A stretch of 64,000 nt of DNA from Quillaja saponaria (taxonomy: Eukaryota > Streptophyta > Magnoliopsida > Fabales > Quillajaceae): contig CM055609.1 in assembly GCA_029379385.1 (NCBI GenBank), forward strand, positions 8,928,001-8,992,000, read 5' to 3'. The translations under genes were made by a program, and so were the position numbers. Below are positions 26,369-38,104 of this stretch, piece by piece. A model generated the notes under the pieces. The model searched no databases. It had not been told where the DNA came from and saw only the letters and a program-made list of their open reading frames with translations. Position 1 is the stretch's first letter; each line of letters begins with the position of its first letter.

Positions 26369-27224
26369 TTATCAACATCAGGATTAGAGAATTTAATGTC
26401 TGAACTTGCTTATGCGTACTTCGACTAATTCACCTCTCTGGTCAGATAAAACGAAGGTCATTAACGTCGAGCCTTGTAAAAAAATTAGAGCTGGTCCATT
26501 GGTAAAAGATTATAGCAAATCTATCTTTAAATAAAGTTAGCAATTAGTATTGATGTCAAATTTTAAATATTACTTTTTGCTCAAATAGAATTGATGTCAA
26601 ATTTTAAATATTACTTTTTTCTCAAATAGAAAAAAAAAAAAAAAAAAGTATACACATTCAAAATTAAAAATAAAAATTTATGTAACAAAATATTTTTTTA
26701 TTTAAAAATTTACTATATATAATATAATTATTGTTAGAAAAATAATATTCAAACACAATGACACATAGCAAGACAGGCTAACACATTGATCAAATTAATA
26801 TTTTAATATCGTATCAGCTTAATTTTCTCTTTCAAACTAATACTTTTAAAATAAAATATTAAATATAAGTTAATAATGTTGTGAATAATAAATCTCAAAA
26901 ATTAAAAGAAAAATTAAAAATTTAAAAATTATTTTAAAGAAAAATTGAAATAAAATAAAATAAATAATTCATGCATCATATGAAGGCTGAATAAATCTAG
27001 TAAGTAATATAATTAAACACAATTAATAAAGAGCCGGTTGGATGCAAAATTTAAATTTTGTAACATAATCATGCCAATTGATTTGTTTTCGATCGAAACC
27101 CAATTTATACCCGATCCTAGTTAACCCTCTAATTTTGTGTTCGAGCCGGATTTATGTGTCAAATTGTCACCCTTACTCTATATTAGAGTTGCTTTTATTT
27201 AATTTTTTTTTCCTGGTTTTAAAG
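26369..27224. other. AT-rich spacer with a short tandem repeat
   Basis: No gene. A 41-bp unit (ATTGATGTCAAATTTTAAAT and following) occurs twice in tandem at 26549-26589 and 26590-26630 and is followed by a poly-A run. The remainder is AT-rich and unrecognised. Confidence 0.6.
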
Positions 27225-28085
27225 ATAAGAATATTGTTACAAGGTAGAAAAACAATATCTGGCTCTACAGAGGAGACATGAGCCAGTTCTGCAAACAAAC
27301 ACAAGGTAGGGTCTTTGAGGGCTTTTTTTTCCCACCTGATAGGCAACCCAATTGCAATTTCGTAAAACAAAAGAAAAGAAACAATGCAAACAAAAAATAA
27401 ATTTAACCCCTTAAGTAAACAAAACAATGTTTAGTGTCCTTCTAACCCCTGAAGCCAAGAAATAATTTTAATATAAAATGAATTGATTTATATAAATCAC
27501 TTACATTGTTGATGAGGTTTTAGCTCTAGTGGGTTAGATGGAGGTGTTAGGAACCTAATGGTCCCAAATTCACATCTCATCATCAATTGATGTGTGCTAA
27601 TTATTTTTTTCTCTTAATTGTGAGTTGAAGTGTGGCTCAAGTTACAATATTGATGAATTAGAAGCCTCCCATTGTAATACGATTTACGATTGATGTATAT
27701 ACTGTTTAAGACATGTAACCAAATCTTTCTCTAGAAAAAGTTTTCTTTTAAAAAAAAAATATATATATATATAAACTTAAAATTTAATAAATACAAAAAT
27801 AAGACCAATTTTTAATAAAGTTAAGTTTCTACTAAAGTCTCAAATTGTATTATACTTTATATTTTCAAGATAGCTAATTCAATATTATCGGAAACTTTGT
27901 TATATAATTTTCTTGATTTGAAGAAATTTAGAAAAAGAAAGAATAATTATTAGATCATATATAATTTCTTAAAAAAGAAATAGGAATGTATAAATTAAAT
28001 GGTTTTAAGATAAAAACAGTTTAATATCCTATACTTTGAGATTAAGAAAATCTTTCTTAAAATAACTTAGCTAGAACAAATTGTA
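27225..28085. repeat. Host repeat R2, uninterrupted copy
   Basis: Full-length relative of R1 (18062-18589 plus 24308-24770) and of R3 (43305-43920). It runs without a break through the point where R1 carries the 18590-24307 LTR; the equivalent empty site is an AT-rich stretch at about 27755-27775. No coding capacity is recognised. The nature of the repeat is unknown. Confidence 0.7.
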
Positions 28086-28438
28086 ATCTAATTCTCCACG
28101 TTGCTAACATATAGTGGAGCTTCAAATTATATATAAATCATTGAGACTCTCTTGATCTAGTTGCTAATTGATTAGTTTTAAGAGTGAGACTCTAATACAC
28201 ACTGTGCATTTCTAACTTTCAATAGCTTGTTAATTTGTCTTAGTAACTATAAGTGTTAGGTGAAGCCTCATAAATAAAGTTTGATATATTAAAACATATA
28301 GTTGTTGTAAATTAATTATGACACACTTGATCGTAAGTGATGATCACGAGCATTAAATTCTCCAAAAATATATTTTAATCTATGTATATCGTTCATAGAA
28401 TATCTAAATCTAAATTCTATTAAGCTATTAGTACCTAT
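28086..28438. other. AT-rich spacer
   Basis: About 350 bases between R2 and the solo LTR. I see no gene or repeat landmark in it apart from the target-site copy CCTAT at its right edge. Confidence 0.5.
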
Positions 28439-31400
28439 TGTTAGAACTCGATATCGTAAAGTCGAGCTTTAGATGATGTGTAAATTTTAGTTATAAAATA
28501 ACAAATATATGAACAACTAAAATAAATAATAATATAATCAAACATGTTATAACCTAATATTAAAACATGAAATTTGAACAACCAGGTGTAACTCTTGATC
28601 ATAAAATAAATTTAAGTACTTGACGTAAACACATACTACACTTATATATATATATATATACATGAATTATATATGTGTACAACTAAATTAAAATTTGAAT
28701 GACTTGGAACTTGATGTTATTTGGTGTAAATTTCTAAGTGAAATACTGGTATAAACATAATAAACTAGCTCATAACTACAATGAGTATATATATGAATAC
28801 AACCAAGATTAAATTTGAACCACACATTTAAAAACTTGACTTTAGACGTAATCATTGTGATATTATTTTATTCCTTATTTTTGTTTTATCCCCCTTCTCC
28901 TTTTCCTTTCCTAACCAACTTTGATCCTTATTTTTGTCTCCTTATTTTACTTCTAGATTGTTCCATTTTGTTTCCCTGTTCTAGCAGATTTTTTCGCCCT
29001 ATTTTGTGTTTCCTATTTTGCCAAGTGAGTCCATGGTTATCCCTTCCCTTTTGCCGTGAATGAACTCTTTTCCTCTTGCCATAAGTGAACCCTTGCATTT
29101 GTCTTGGAGTTGCCTTAGACTTTCCTTTGTTTTCCTTGCTTTGATTCGGTTTGAGAAGGATTGGACTTCACCGTACAACCCTCCTTCCTTGTACCTAAGT
29201 TAAGCCTCTTCTCTTTCCCCATTTTTTTTTTTTTTTTTTTTTGCTAGCTAGTTGGAGCTACTTGGCAGGAGTAGATGCAGCAACCAGCTCTCCTCCTCCC
29301 TGCCCTGCACTCCTTGTTAGCCGTGGGAAGTAAAGAAGGACATCAGCTGCCATCCACGAGTTACTCTTAGTTTTTAGCTTTTCCTCCTTTTCTTACCTCT
29401 TGTTTAATGGAGCTTGAAAAATTTAAAGCTGCTCCAGCCATGAGTATAGTGGCTGCCTAATATCTTGGCTTGTAATGTGAAACTCATCTTGAGGGGAGCT
29501 GCAATTCATTTTCCTTAGGTAGCATCAAATTTCTTTATGGTAATAAAAGAGGAGGTGCTGCCACCCTTTCTTATTTATAGTTCTATGTCTTCTATTCAAT
29601 TAAGGTAGTGGTTTTCCTTAACTTAGGGACAATGAACATATGGGAGGTTAATTGGTAATTGGAAAGATAAATTAAGGAGTTGAACTAAGTTGATATGAGT
29701 ATAGTTAAATTCAAGCTTGATGAATATAAGGCAGTTAGTTTAATTTAAATGTAAGTTGGAATATGAGTATGATTGAAATTTAGGGGTTTATGTTGAATTA
29801 TTAGTGTTTATATATATACATACACACACACGTCAATGGTAGGAACTTATGCACTCAAGATGTTTGATAAAATGTTTACAAGAAACTAATTATAACTTTA
29901 TGAGTAAATTTGATAGATTTAATTCTTAGTGGTTACTTGTTATTTTAATTTAAATAAGAAGTTCATGAACAAGAATAACAGGAAATTTGGTTAATGTTGT
30001 GAGTTAAGTAGTTAATGGAAATGAGTAAGAGGTATAAACAAATAGGCGATTAGTTGTAGGCAGAGTGATGAAAATGTGGGTTAAGTGGTCAATAAAATAG
30101 AAACAGGGCCAGATTTTATAAGCTAGAGAAATCGGTTATTTAGGGTATCTTCGGTATTGAATTAATTTAGGAGTTCTAAAGAGAAAGTGTAGCTTAGGGT
30201 CTTTAGGTTATATTTGGAAAGCTTCATAACTTGATTCGGAGTATATTTATCTTTAAAGCTACTGGACTGCAGCTAGGTTAGTGCAAGGATTTTAAGTAAG
30301 CTTCAGCCAAGTCTGGAGAACTTTGTCAAGAGTTATGGTTTGAATACTTAGGACGTCTAAATGAGAATTTTTCCTAACATATTAAAGGACAAATATGGAG
30401 TATTACATATTTTAATTTCATGTTATATATATTTTGGAGGTGTTGGAAGTCATGGTTGTGATTTTCGAGTCCTGATTGAACCTGTTTTGGTGGTTTTAGA
30501 GGGTCTTACAGAATGAACTAAAAGTGAGGTGTTGAAGATGAATTGTTTCTAACATCTTGATAAACTAGACAGGAAAGTCTCATAATTTAATTATGTATGA
30601 GAATTTTATAAGCATTCGAATCAGGTTCTGATAACTAGAAATTGTATGTGCCCTGTTTGTGTTCATGTGGGGTTTAAGTGTAGGTTCATAAGTAATTTTA
30701 GGAGAAGTTTCTAAATAAGAAATATAGACATCTTCCTAAAGATAATTTTTGAGCTCGATTTTATTGAAATTAGGTTAAGTATGTAAGTTGAAATCAAAAA
30801 TATCTTTGAGGATGGTTGTGAACATGCCTAAAAGGGGTTAAATTTAAATATATGCATGAAACTAAGTATCTATAGAATTTTATAAAAGGTTATAACCTAT
30901 AAAATTAACAAATTATAATACTTGGAAAATTTAATTGCAGCTTCAAAAATTGTTGTTGCCAACGATGCGCGTGAACACAAAAATAAGTGACGAATAAGAT
31001 TAATAAATGGTGAGTTTATAACTGCTACCATTTGGTTGCTAGATTAATGTGTTTGATTGTTTTGATGTATTTATTTATATATAAATGTTATATAATGGTA
31101 AATAAGAATTATATTGCTATGATTGACTTAAGTGAGTTATGTTGATATGTGATCTTGTTTATGTTTTATGAGGGCTAATAAAACTGTTTTCTTTTCCGAA
31201 ATGATTTTTACTTCAAAAAAATAAAAATAAAAAATTCCAAGTGCACATAGGATATTCTGAGATCTCTGATTTGATAAATGATTTGAAATGATTAAGTACT
31301 AAACCCCCGTGGGATGGACATGTAAGGAAAATATATTTAGTGTGCGGATGTAAAAACTGCTTGGTGGGAAGATGTATGGTGTGCAGGGCTAAGTTAATTT

Positions 31401-32141
31401 ATTAGCCCTTTGTGTGCTTTGAATGTTTGGATTTTTTTGATTTGATTGTATAGTATATTACTTGAAATATGTTTGTTAAGTTTTATGTTTTCCATATTTG
31501 CGTACGTGTAACCCTTAGTTGTTTTAAAATTTATGATATGTTGATATTAATTGACTATGTATTATATACATGTATAAAGTGATGCTAGTACCATTTGGGT
31601 ACTTTTTTCCACTCACTGAGTTTGTAGGACTAACCACTCTCCTGTTAATTTTTTTTAGTAATAAGATCTTCAAGGGACGTTAACCATCGATGCTGGGCTT
31701 GCCGAGTATTTAGCGATAAGGTATATTCGAGATCACTTGCTTGAAGCCAAAGGATGAAAGTTTGCAATCACAATAGGGCTCTGAGTCATCATATTTTGTC
31801 GTGTATGGTAGTCTAATTGTTATTATGTATGATATGACTGGAGCGGAGCTCCCCTATGTATACCGTAGTCATTATAATCTTATTGTATGTAACTAGGTGT
31901 ACTTATGTTTGTATTTTTGAGCATGTTCCACATTGCAATAAACCTCTATTGAAATTTTTAGTAAATTATTACACATTTCAGTAAATTAACATTTTGTAGT
32001 TAACTTGTTTTTTTTAAATTTTACTTTTATTCCTTAGTTTAGTGAAGGGTCATACTCGTTTATTTTTTCTGAAGTCAGGGTTAAGAGGTTTGATTACCCA
32101 TTCCTCCGGCTAGTGATCATGCCTCCGTAAGAGGTGTGACA
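28439..32141 (+). mobile_element. Solo LTR, 3.70 kb, opposite orientation
   Basis: Begins TGTTAGAACTCGATATCG, the complement-strand counterpart of the CGACATCGAGTTATAACA end of the 19634-22678 LTR, and ends GAGGTGTGACA. Flanks are CCTAT (28434-28438) and TCTAT (32142-32146), a 5-bp TSD with one change. Shared landmarks include GATGCTAGTACCATTTGGGT near 31581, GCATGTTCCACATTGCAATAA near 31922 and GAAGTCAGGGTTAAGAGG near 32071. It is longer than its relative and lacks retroelement proteins. A pyrimidine-rich stretch at 28870-29240 ends in a poly-T run. Confidence 0.8.
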
Positions 32142-32384
32142 TCTATCATTAAATTAATAGCATTAGCTTTTTGTTAAGTATCAATTTATCTGGATTTACA
32201 TGTCAACAATGGTTCCGCGTGGCTCTCAACATCCGACTTACAAAACAAGAGAAAGGGAGGCCAGACCAGTCTTCTTTTTCTTTCACTAGCATTCAAGTGA
32301 ACAATTCTCCAAGCTCAGCCAAGCATTATCAATGTTTTATAAGGTTTGTAACTTAGAGCAGTCTTCTTCGTCTTTCACCAAAAC
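32142..32384. other. Short spacer before the mTERF-like fragment
   Basis: Short frames here (for example from 32171) show no family match. Part may be the diverged leader of the fragment that follows. Confidence 0.3.
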
Positions 32385-32685
32385 TTGGAATCCCAATACC
32401 TTTCAACGAATTCTAGTGTTCCTAAATTTTTTGAGAAAACTCTATGCAATGAAGAGATTTATGTTGCCAAACTTTTCCAAATGTATGGGTTCCCAACATC
32501 CCAACTCCACAGTTTTCTCGCAAAGAGTAACTTTCTTTTAAATTCCAATTTACATGAATTAGAATAGTATCTGCTTATTTTGTTATCATTTAGAATTCTG
32601 CAAAATTCTTTGGTTTCATTGGTAATTGACTGTCCAAAGATATTAGAATTTCAGTTTCTTAAGAATTGGGAAATGGGTGGTGCTC
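32385..32685 (+). pseudogene. Fragment resembling the N-terminal half of an mTERF-family protein
   Basis: One frame is open over about 100 codons except for a single TAG at 32565-32567. It reads YLSTNSSVPKFFEKTLCNEE, then VAKLFQMYGFPTSQLHSFLA, then FLLNSNLHELE, the stop, LLSFRILQNSLVSLVIDCPK and ILEFQFLKNWEMG. The spacing of YGFP, the FLAKSNFLLN-type word, helical repeats and DCPKILE is typical of plant organellar mTERF proteins (the mTERF18/SHOT1 branch comes to mind), which act in mitochondrial or plastid RNA and DNA metabolism. Homology ends at about 32690 and no further mTERF repeats follow. Assignment is by pattern recognition only. Confidence 0.5.
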
Positions 32686-32689
32686 GGGG

Positions 32690-33318
32690 TCCTTCTCCAA
32701 AACGCAAGTTAGTCCTCATTAGAGAGATGAGCTATAAATTATAGTGTGAGAGTATAAAAGTAGACAGAATGATGAGAAATCCTTTTATCTTTTAGGGCTT
32801 AATCCATTTATATAGTGATAGGTGACTAATGAGGTGGTGCCATGTATCCAAGGATGGTTTCCCCTTAGGCAAGTTATTTATATGCCATGTGTGTAATGTG
32901 TGTATTGGATGGGTTTAATACCATACACTTTTGAGTTTTTTTAAAGAGTATTATTACAAAACATGCTAAGATGATATTCGTGATTTTTTTTAATAGTTAT
33001 TAGAGTAATTGACAATGTTATTAATGTTATACAATTAATAAGTCATGATTTTTAAAATATTTTAATTTGTAATGAATGTATTTATTTAATACATCTTAGC
33101 AAGTTAACTACTTTTTTTCTAAAACAACTTTTCATTAAAAACAGAACTAGTTAACTACCTTCTTAAAGAAATGTACAAAGCAAACTTAAGCAACCAATGA
33201 AAGAATTTAGTATAACAATATTTTAGTCTCATAGTTACATTAAAACTACTTTAGGAATTAATTGAAGTACTCAAAATTCAGGAAAGGTTGGTAGTTGTTC
33301 AGAAGTTGGAAATATCAT
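32690..33318. other. Left flank of the Mutator-like element
   Basis: Non-coding and unrecognised. Its last nine bases (AAATATCAT, 33310-33318) are the probable left target-site copy of the Mutator-like element. Confidence 0.5.
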
Positions 33319-33454
33319 GGAATTATGGACTAGAAGGGTCCAAGTCCCAAAATTTTTGTACAAAATGGTAAATTTTTTACTTTAATACCCAAAATGGGGT
33401 AAATGCTGAAACCGTATTTTCAAAACACGGTTTTTAGGTCTCACCTAGCATGCC
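33319..33454 (+). repeat. MULE left terminal inverted repeat
   Basis: Pairs with 42541-42674 on the opposite strand. Shared words are AGAAGGGTC, AAGTCCCAAAATTTTTGTAC, CCAAAATGGGGTAAATGCTG and CTAGCATGCC, with scattered changes and a one-base indel near 33331. Confidence 0.85.
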
Positions 33455-33499
33455 AATTCACGAACTTTCCCAGATCATGCACTCGCGCGTGGCGCGCGA

Positions 33500-33745
33500 G
33501 TGGAGGATGAAACCGCCTTTACAAAAGCCGGTTTCACCCTGCTTTTGTCCCCTCGCAGGACCAGCTAGACAGGCCTGTGGGGGACAAACTTTTGTCTGAA
33601 ACCGGCTTTACAAAAGCCAGTTTCAGACCCTGCAATTGCTTTACAGGCTACCCTGCACGCTATAAGGGTAGCCTGCAAAGCTACTGCAGGCTACCCTGCA
33701 GCGTGCAGGGTAGCCAGCATCACTTGCACTAACCGACCCCCCCTT
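33500..33745. repeat. MULE left subterminal palindromes
   Basis: Inside the left TIR are three hairpin-forming palindromes. Two are of the type GAAACCGGCTTT-acaa-AAAGCCGGTTTC (33509-33535 and 33598-33624, each with changes). One is GGCTACCCTGCA..TGCAGGGTAGCC at 33689-33715. The same palindromes occur at the right end, and a CCCCCCC run at about 33737 corresponds to the poly-G at 42182. Confidence 0.75.
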
Positions 33746-34572
33746 CCCCCTCCTCAATAATTCCCTCCCCCTTCCTCAATTTAATTCAAACATACAAATA
33801 CAATAATTATTTTTTTTATTGTACATGATAATTACATTAAAACATACAAATTCAAATTATTATTTTTTTATGAGTTTTGGAAAAATTTAATGAGTTTTTA
33901 AAAATTTTTTTTAAATATATGATAATTTATAAATGAATTTTTGTGAAATAAATGATAATTTTAAAATTTTAGAATTTAAGATTTTGGACAATTTTTTAAT
34001 TTTATCATAAATATTTTTAAAATTCATGATATCTTTTAAATATAAAGTATATGTTAATTTATATATTTATAGTTTATGATATATTTAAATTTTAAAAGGT
34101 ATGATAAATTTTAAAGTATATAATAATTATATGGAATTAAAAATATATGATAAATTTTAAATTTATAGTGTATGACAGTTTTTAAATTTTTAAATTTGGT
34201 ATTTTTAGAATTAAAGATTTTTTGTTAATTTTTTAATTCTATAGTGTATCATAAATTTTTTTTATTTTAGTTTATGATATTTTAAAATGTTAAAAATCAT
34301 GATATTGTAAATTATTAAATTTTACTAAATTTTTTAAATTTAAAGTATATAATTTTTAAACTTATTTGAAATGATTTAGAAAAAATAAAAACTATTAAAT
34401 TATTTTAAAAATTAATGAAACACACTTATATTAATCAAATACATATTATGAATACCATAATTTATTTAGAAAAACTTGCCACACATTTGACGATAATGAA
34501 ATAAATATGTGTGTCATTGTTTAACAACATGCTGGCAAAGTCGATAGAAGAAAATTATGAACGAAATCATCA
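33746..34572. other. AT-rich stretch inside the MULE
   Basis: Very AT-rich (repeated ATGATAATTTATAAA-type words), with no coding frame. It is probably intergenic sequence of the element. Confidence 0.5.
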
Positions 34573-35268
34573 TCAGCAATCACTGTTAGAGTAGTCAGAC
34601 AGGTTATCATCGCTCTCATATTGCGCATCAATTTCAACTTCCATCATCGTCAGAGTTCTTAACTCGTCTTGCCGAGCAGCCGCCTCATGCCAGGCATGAT
34701 ACTTATCTAGTCTTCGATTCATCTGGTTAATTTCAGACTTTAGTCTTTCAATCACCTGAGCTATTTCACCTTGTGTTGAACGAGGTAATGTTGCAGATAT
34801 CGCTTTTAGGACTGACAGCTTGTGTAATCTACAATATGATTCCATCTCGCACCTTATCTCCCACCATCTAATGTACTTAGGTTCCTTAGCCCAAACTATC
34901 CAATTTTCTTGTGAAACATTAGTAACTAGTCCGACCATTATATGATCGGCAATATTTTGACTATTAGTAGAATATATAGGGACGCATTGAAACTCTCTTT
35001 TCGATCCATACCATGTAACATCATTTGGATCAGTATACTTGTCTACACGATGAAGACGTTGTCTTGGTGTTGATGGCTCAGGTCTGGTTCTAGTTGAATG
35101 ATCTTGTGACCACCACAACGTCCATGACAGCCACAATATGAGCAGGGTTGTCTTGACATTTTTTCTTGTTATCGAGTGTGAGTTTCTAATAAAAAACAGG
35201 TTGTTTGATGTTTTTAACTCTGAAGACCAATTCTGTTTATATAAGCAAATATTTCTTGTTATCGTCAA
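34573..35268 (-). CDS. Unrecognised 231-codon open frame inside the MULE
   Basis: Open from 35268 to 34573 with no interruption, unlike the two other genes of the element. I do not recognise the family. Visible features are a tryptophan-rich middle (WIVWAKEPKYIRWWEIRCEM), a probable amphipathic or coiled-coil segment about residues 160-200 (IAQVIERLKSEINQMNRRLD) and an acidic C-terminus ending SDYSNSDC. The true start may lie further in, near the basic segment RTRPEPSTPRQR, because the first ~50 residues look like translated spacer. It could be a late exon of the PMD gene upstream on the same strand, a host fragment captured by the element, or an accessory MULE protein. Confidence 0.45.
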   Translation of the reverse strand: MTITRNICLYKQNWSSELKTSNNLFFIRNSHSITRKNVKTTLLILWLSWTLWWSQDHSTRTRPEPSTPRQRLHRVDKYTDPNDVTWYGSKREFQCVPIYSTNSQNIADHIMVGLVTNVSQENWIVWAKEPKYIRWWEIRCEMESYCRLHKLSVLKAISATLPRSTQGEIAQVIERLKSEINQMNRRLDKYHAWHEAAARQDELRTLTMMEVEIDAQYESDDNLSDYSNSDC

Positions 35269-35752
35269 AATAATGTCACTTGAATATATACTGAAGTAGT
35301 CAAAGATTTAATGCGTGAGTGTAAAGTAATGTCAACATGTTTGTTCACACGTAAAGTGACGTAAGCCTGTCCATTTACTGTTTAAATGCTTTATAATTGA
35401 AAATACTGTGAACGAGTAGTCATTTCATGAAAATATTGCGTAACTCATTCTAATTATTACATGCTTCATTATAAATTGATGCTAGCATGTATGTTTATTA
35501 AAACAATACTTGAATATTTATGTAATAATTTCAGTATTTAAAAACATAATAATAATTATTAGACAATTGAAAATTTACACCTTGAAGTGGTGTAAATTTT
35601 GGCAGACCCCTACTTGTTTATTCAGAAGTAAATTCTAATTTACAAGTATAACTAAATTAAAACATAAACTAGGAAGACTCTTCCCATTACAAGTAACAAA
35701 CACAAAAATTAAAAATTAAAAAACTTATATAAGGATTTCGGGAAATACTAGT

Positions 35753-37813
35753 CTACAAAAAATGACCCCCTGTACCACATGGGCATGGTCTTCTTCTCCT
35801 TGTCGGGTTTCGCCTAGGTGGTACATCAGCCCTGTCACCAAGATCTTCTGAGGGAGGTATGTCATCAGTACCGCTAAATCCTTCCTCAGCTTGCACACCT
35901 GAACCCATACCCGGGTCATATGATGCAGGTGTATTACCATACTGAAAGTATAGCACCTGTGGTATAGGAGAGTTAAAAATCTCTGCTTGATTGCTGTGCA
36001 AAGTCCGGCATAAGCTGATGATACATAGATGAACTACTAGCCATATAAAGAGGTGGAGACATATGTGCTGGAGATGGAATATACACATCTGATGGTCGGA
36101 CATCAGCATCAACAAGTCCATAAGAAACCGACAGTCTAGGGACATTAGTTCTACTGCATCTACGACGTTGTGATGACAATGATGATGATGATGTCGAATG
36201 AGTAGAATGGGAAGGAGCTGGATCAGCATGGATAAGACCAACTCGTGTAAGATATCTCCTACTTGATACGTCTATACCACTCATTGTACTAGGTTGTATG
36301 AGCAGCATGACCATGTGCAACTCCCAGAACATCACCTATCTGGACCAGATTGTATCTCATGCCCCAAATGGCTATGTGGTTAGCATGTAGCCAACGGTAG
36401 TCTGTGATGTCCTCGTCCCCGAAGATCAAATTTGTGCAAGGTTTGATCGGCCTCAATGTCAGTAGGGTTTTCTGGTATAGGTTATTGATATCTAAATTGA
36501 TGCATTACCCTATCCACTTTCTGATACTCAACAATATGAAAACATATTAAGGGTACTTTAGCACCCCAAATATGTTGGTCTCGATAATAATAGTTTGGTA
36601 TCAGGTGTCTCAGCTCATCATCAATGTATGGTAGTAATATGAATTGCAATCCAAAAACAGTGTCAATGTTTTAATAAATAAAATATTGCAACATGAATAT
36701 GTTAAATGATACATAGATATAAGATAAACTTGTAATTACCTGCTCTGCTGACATCCTGTCCAACATCTCCCTATATCAAGACACCACATTATGGCCGATT
36801 TGAGTTACTTTGAACTTTACTCTCCACAAGTCATTTACGTACCACACATTATAAGCAAATGCATAAAACTAATAATTTTACATACCTCGCGCCTAAAGGA
36901 CGAAGATTATCCCATGGAATGTTTGTCTCCCTCCTCGGTGCGAGAAAGGGTAGTCTCTCTCATGCCCATACCTGGAGTAATATCAAAGGTCCAGCAATTT
37001 CAGAAGCATCAAGGTGAGTGGCATGACACATCTCCCTGTACAACTAAGCCAGGGAGGCACTGCCCCAGCTGTACTGTCCTGCGACATATAGGTTTTCCAG
37101 TAGAAATAAGAAACAAATGTGCACATGTGTACTTGTCTTACTGGTGAATAACAATCCACCCATCAGCTGTAATATATAAGCTCGTGCATATCTCTGCGTT
37201 GTAATGTCATCACCGTCGACTGGAAAATTCTGAAATGTCAATCCTAACCAGCTCATTTTCAATGTGTTACCCTTAATAGCTGTAGCAGGGGGACACAACT
37301 CCCAATAATCGCTCGCACTCAGTTGCGACGTCAGCACCAACTAAGCCAGAGACAGGCTCACCGTCAATAGGTAAACCGAACAGAATACTAACATCTTATA
37401 GTGTGATGGTGGCCTCACCGTGCGGCAGATGAAATGTGTGAGTCTCCGGCCTCCATCGCTTGACTAAAGCTGTCATAAGGTGCCAATCAAGCGAAATAAA
37501 CCCCACCCTGATCACACCGCCAAATCCTGCCATGGTCAAGTACTCCAATACACGAGGATTAATATTATTAATATGATTAAGAATCTCCCGGCCGAACACC
37601 GCCTCCCTCCGACGGTACCTCAGGATATAGGTCCTCGCTCTAAAATTTTTAAAACATATTGGTAAGAACATTTCCGCTAATAAAATGAATTTGAAAAATT
37701 AAAGGTAAATCGATTTGTTATTTACATACCTCGTGATCCGCAAAAACTTTAACAGATCGATGACTATCGTATAGTCTAAGGATTGAAACATCTACTAGGG
37801 CAACGGGATCCAT
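35753..37813 (-). pseudogene. Plant mobile domain (MAIN/PMD-type) gene carried by the MULE
   Basis: Minus-strand gene of the type often annotated as serine/threonine-protein phosphatase 7 long form homolog; it contains a PMD, not a phosphatase. Exon 1 is 37813-37730 (MDPVALVDVSILRLYDSHRS, ends at CACGAG|GTATGT). Exon 2 begins near 37640 and gives YLTMAGFGGVIRVGFISLDW and ETHTFHLPHGEATITL, where a CAA to TAA change stops it near 37396. Then come LFGLPIDGEPVSG, a frameshift near 37295, and LKMSWLGLTFQNFPVDGDDI. Later parts read DELRHLIPNYYYRD and HIAIWGMRYNLVQIGDVLG with TAG codons near 36290, then a serine-rich tail ending RRNPTRRRRPCPCGTGGHFL at 35753. PMD proteins are linked to transposon silencing and meristem maintenance. 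This copy is inactive. Confidence 0.8.
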
Positions 37814-38104
37814 GAATCTGCATAACAAAAGACAAATCAAATATTTGTTAATATACATACACAACAATAATGTTACGATTTAATGTAATGGGGAAAGACT
37901 TAGATAAAATGGAAAATCCTTGAAAAATTCATAATAATATTACAATAATACACGACAATAATGTTTATAAATTTCAAAATAATTTTACATGACATGTGGG
38001 GGACATAATGCCTAATATATACATAATAAAAAACTAGAAAAAAATACATAAATATGAAAACTCTTCATTTACATTAAAGTAAATAATGCGAAAATGGAAC
38101 TTGT

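Noticed and set aside
18062..28085. R1 and R2 as the two LTRs of one large element enclosing 18.6-27.2 kb
   Set aside because: R1 is itself interrupted by an LTR with its own target duplication, R3 is a third copy elsewhere, and the intervening sequence contains receptor fragments, not retroelement genes.
28815..29240. Hydrophobic 82-codon frame, possible membrane peptide
   Set aside because: It is a translated pyrimidine-rich tract inside the solo LTR, ending in poly-T.
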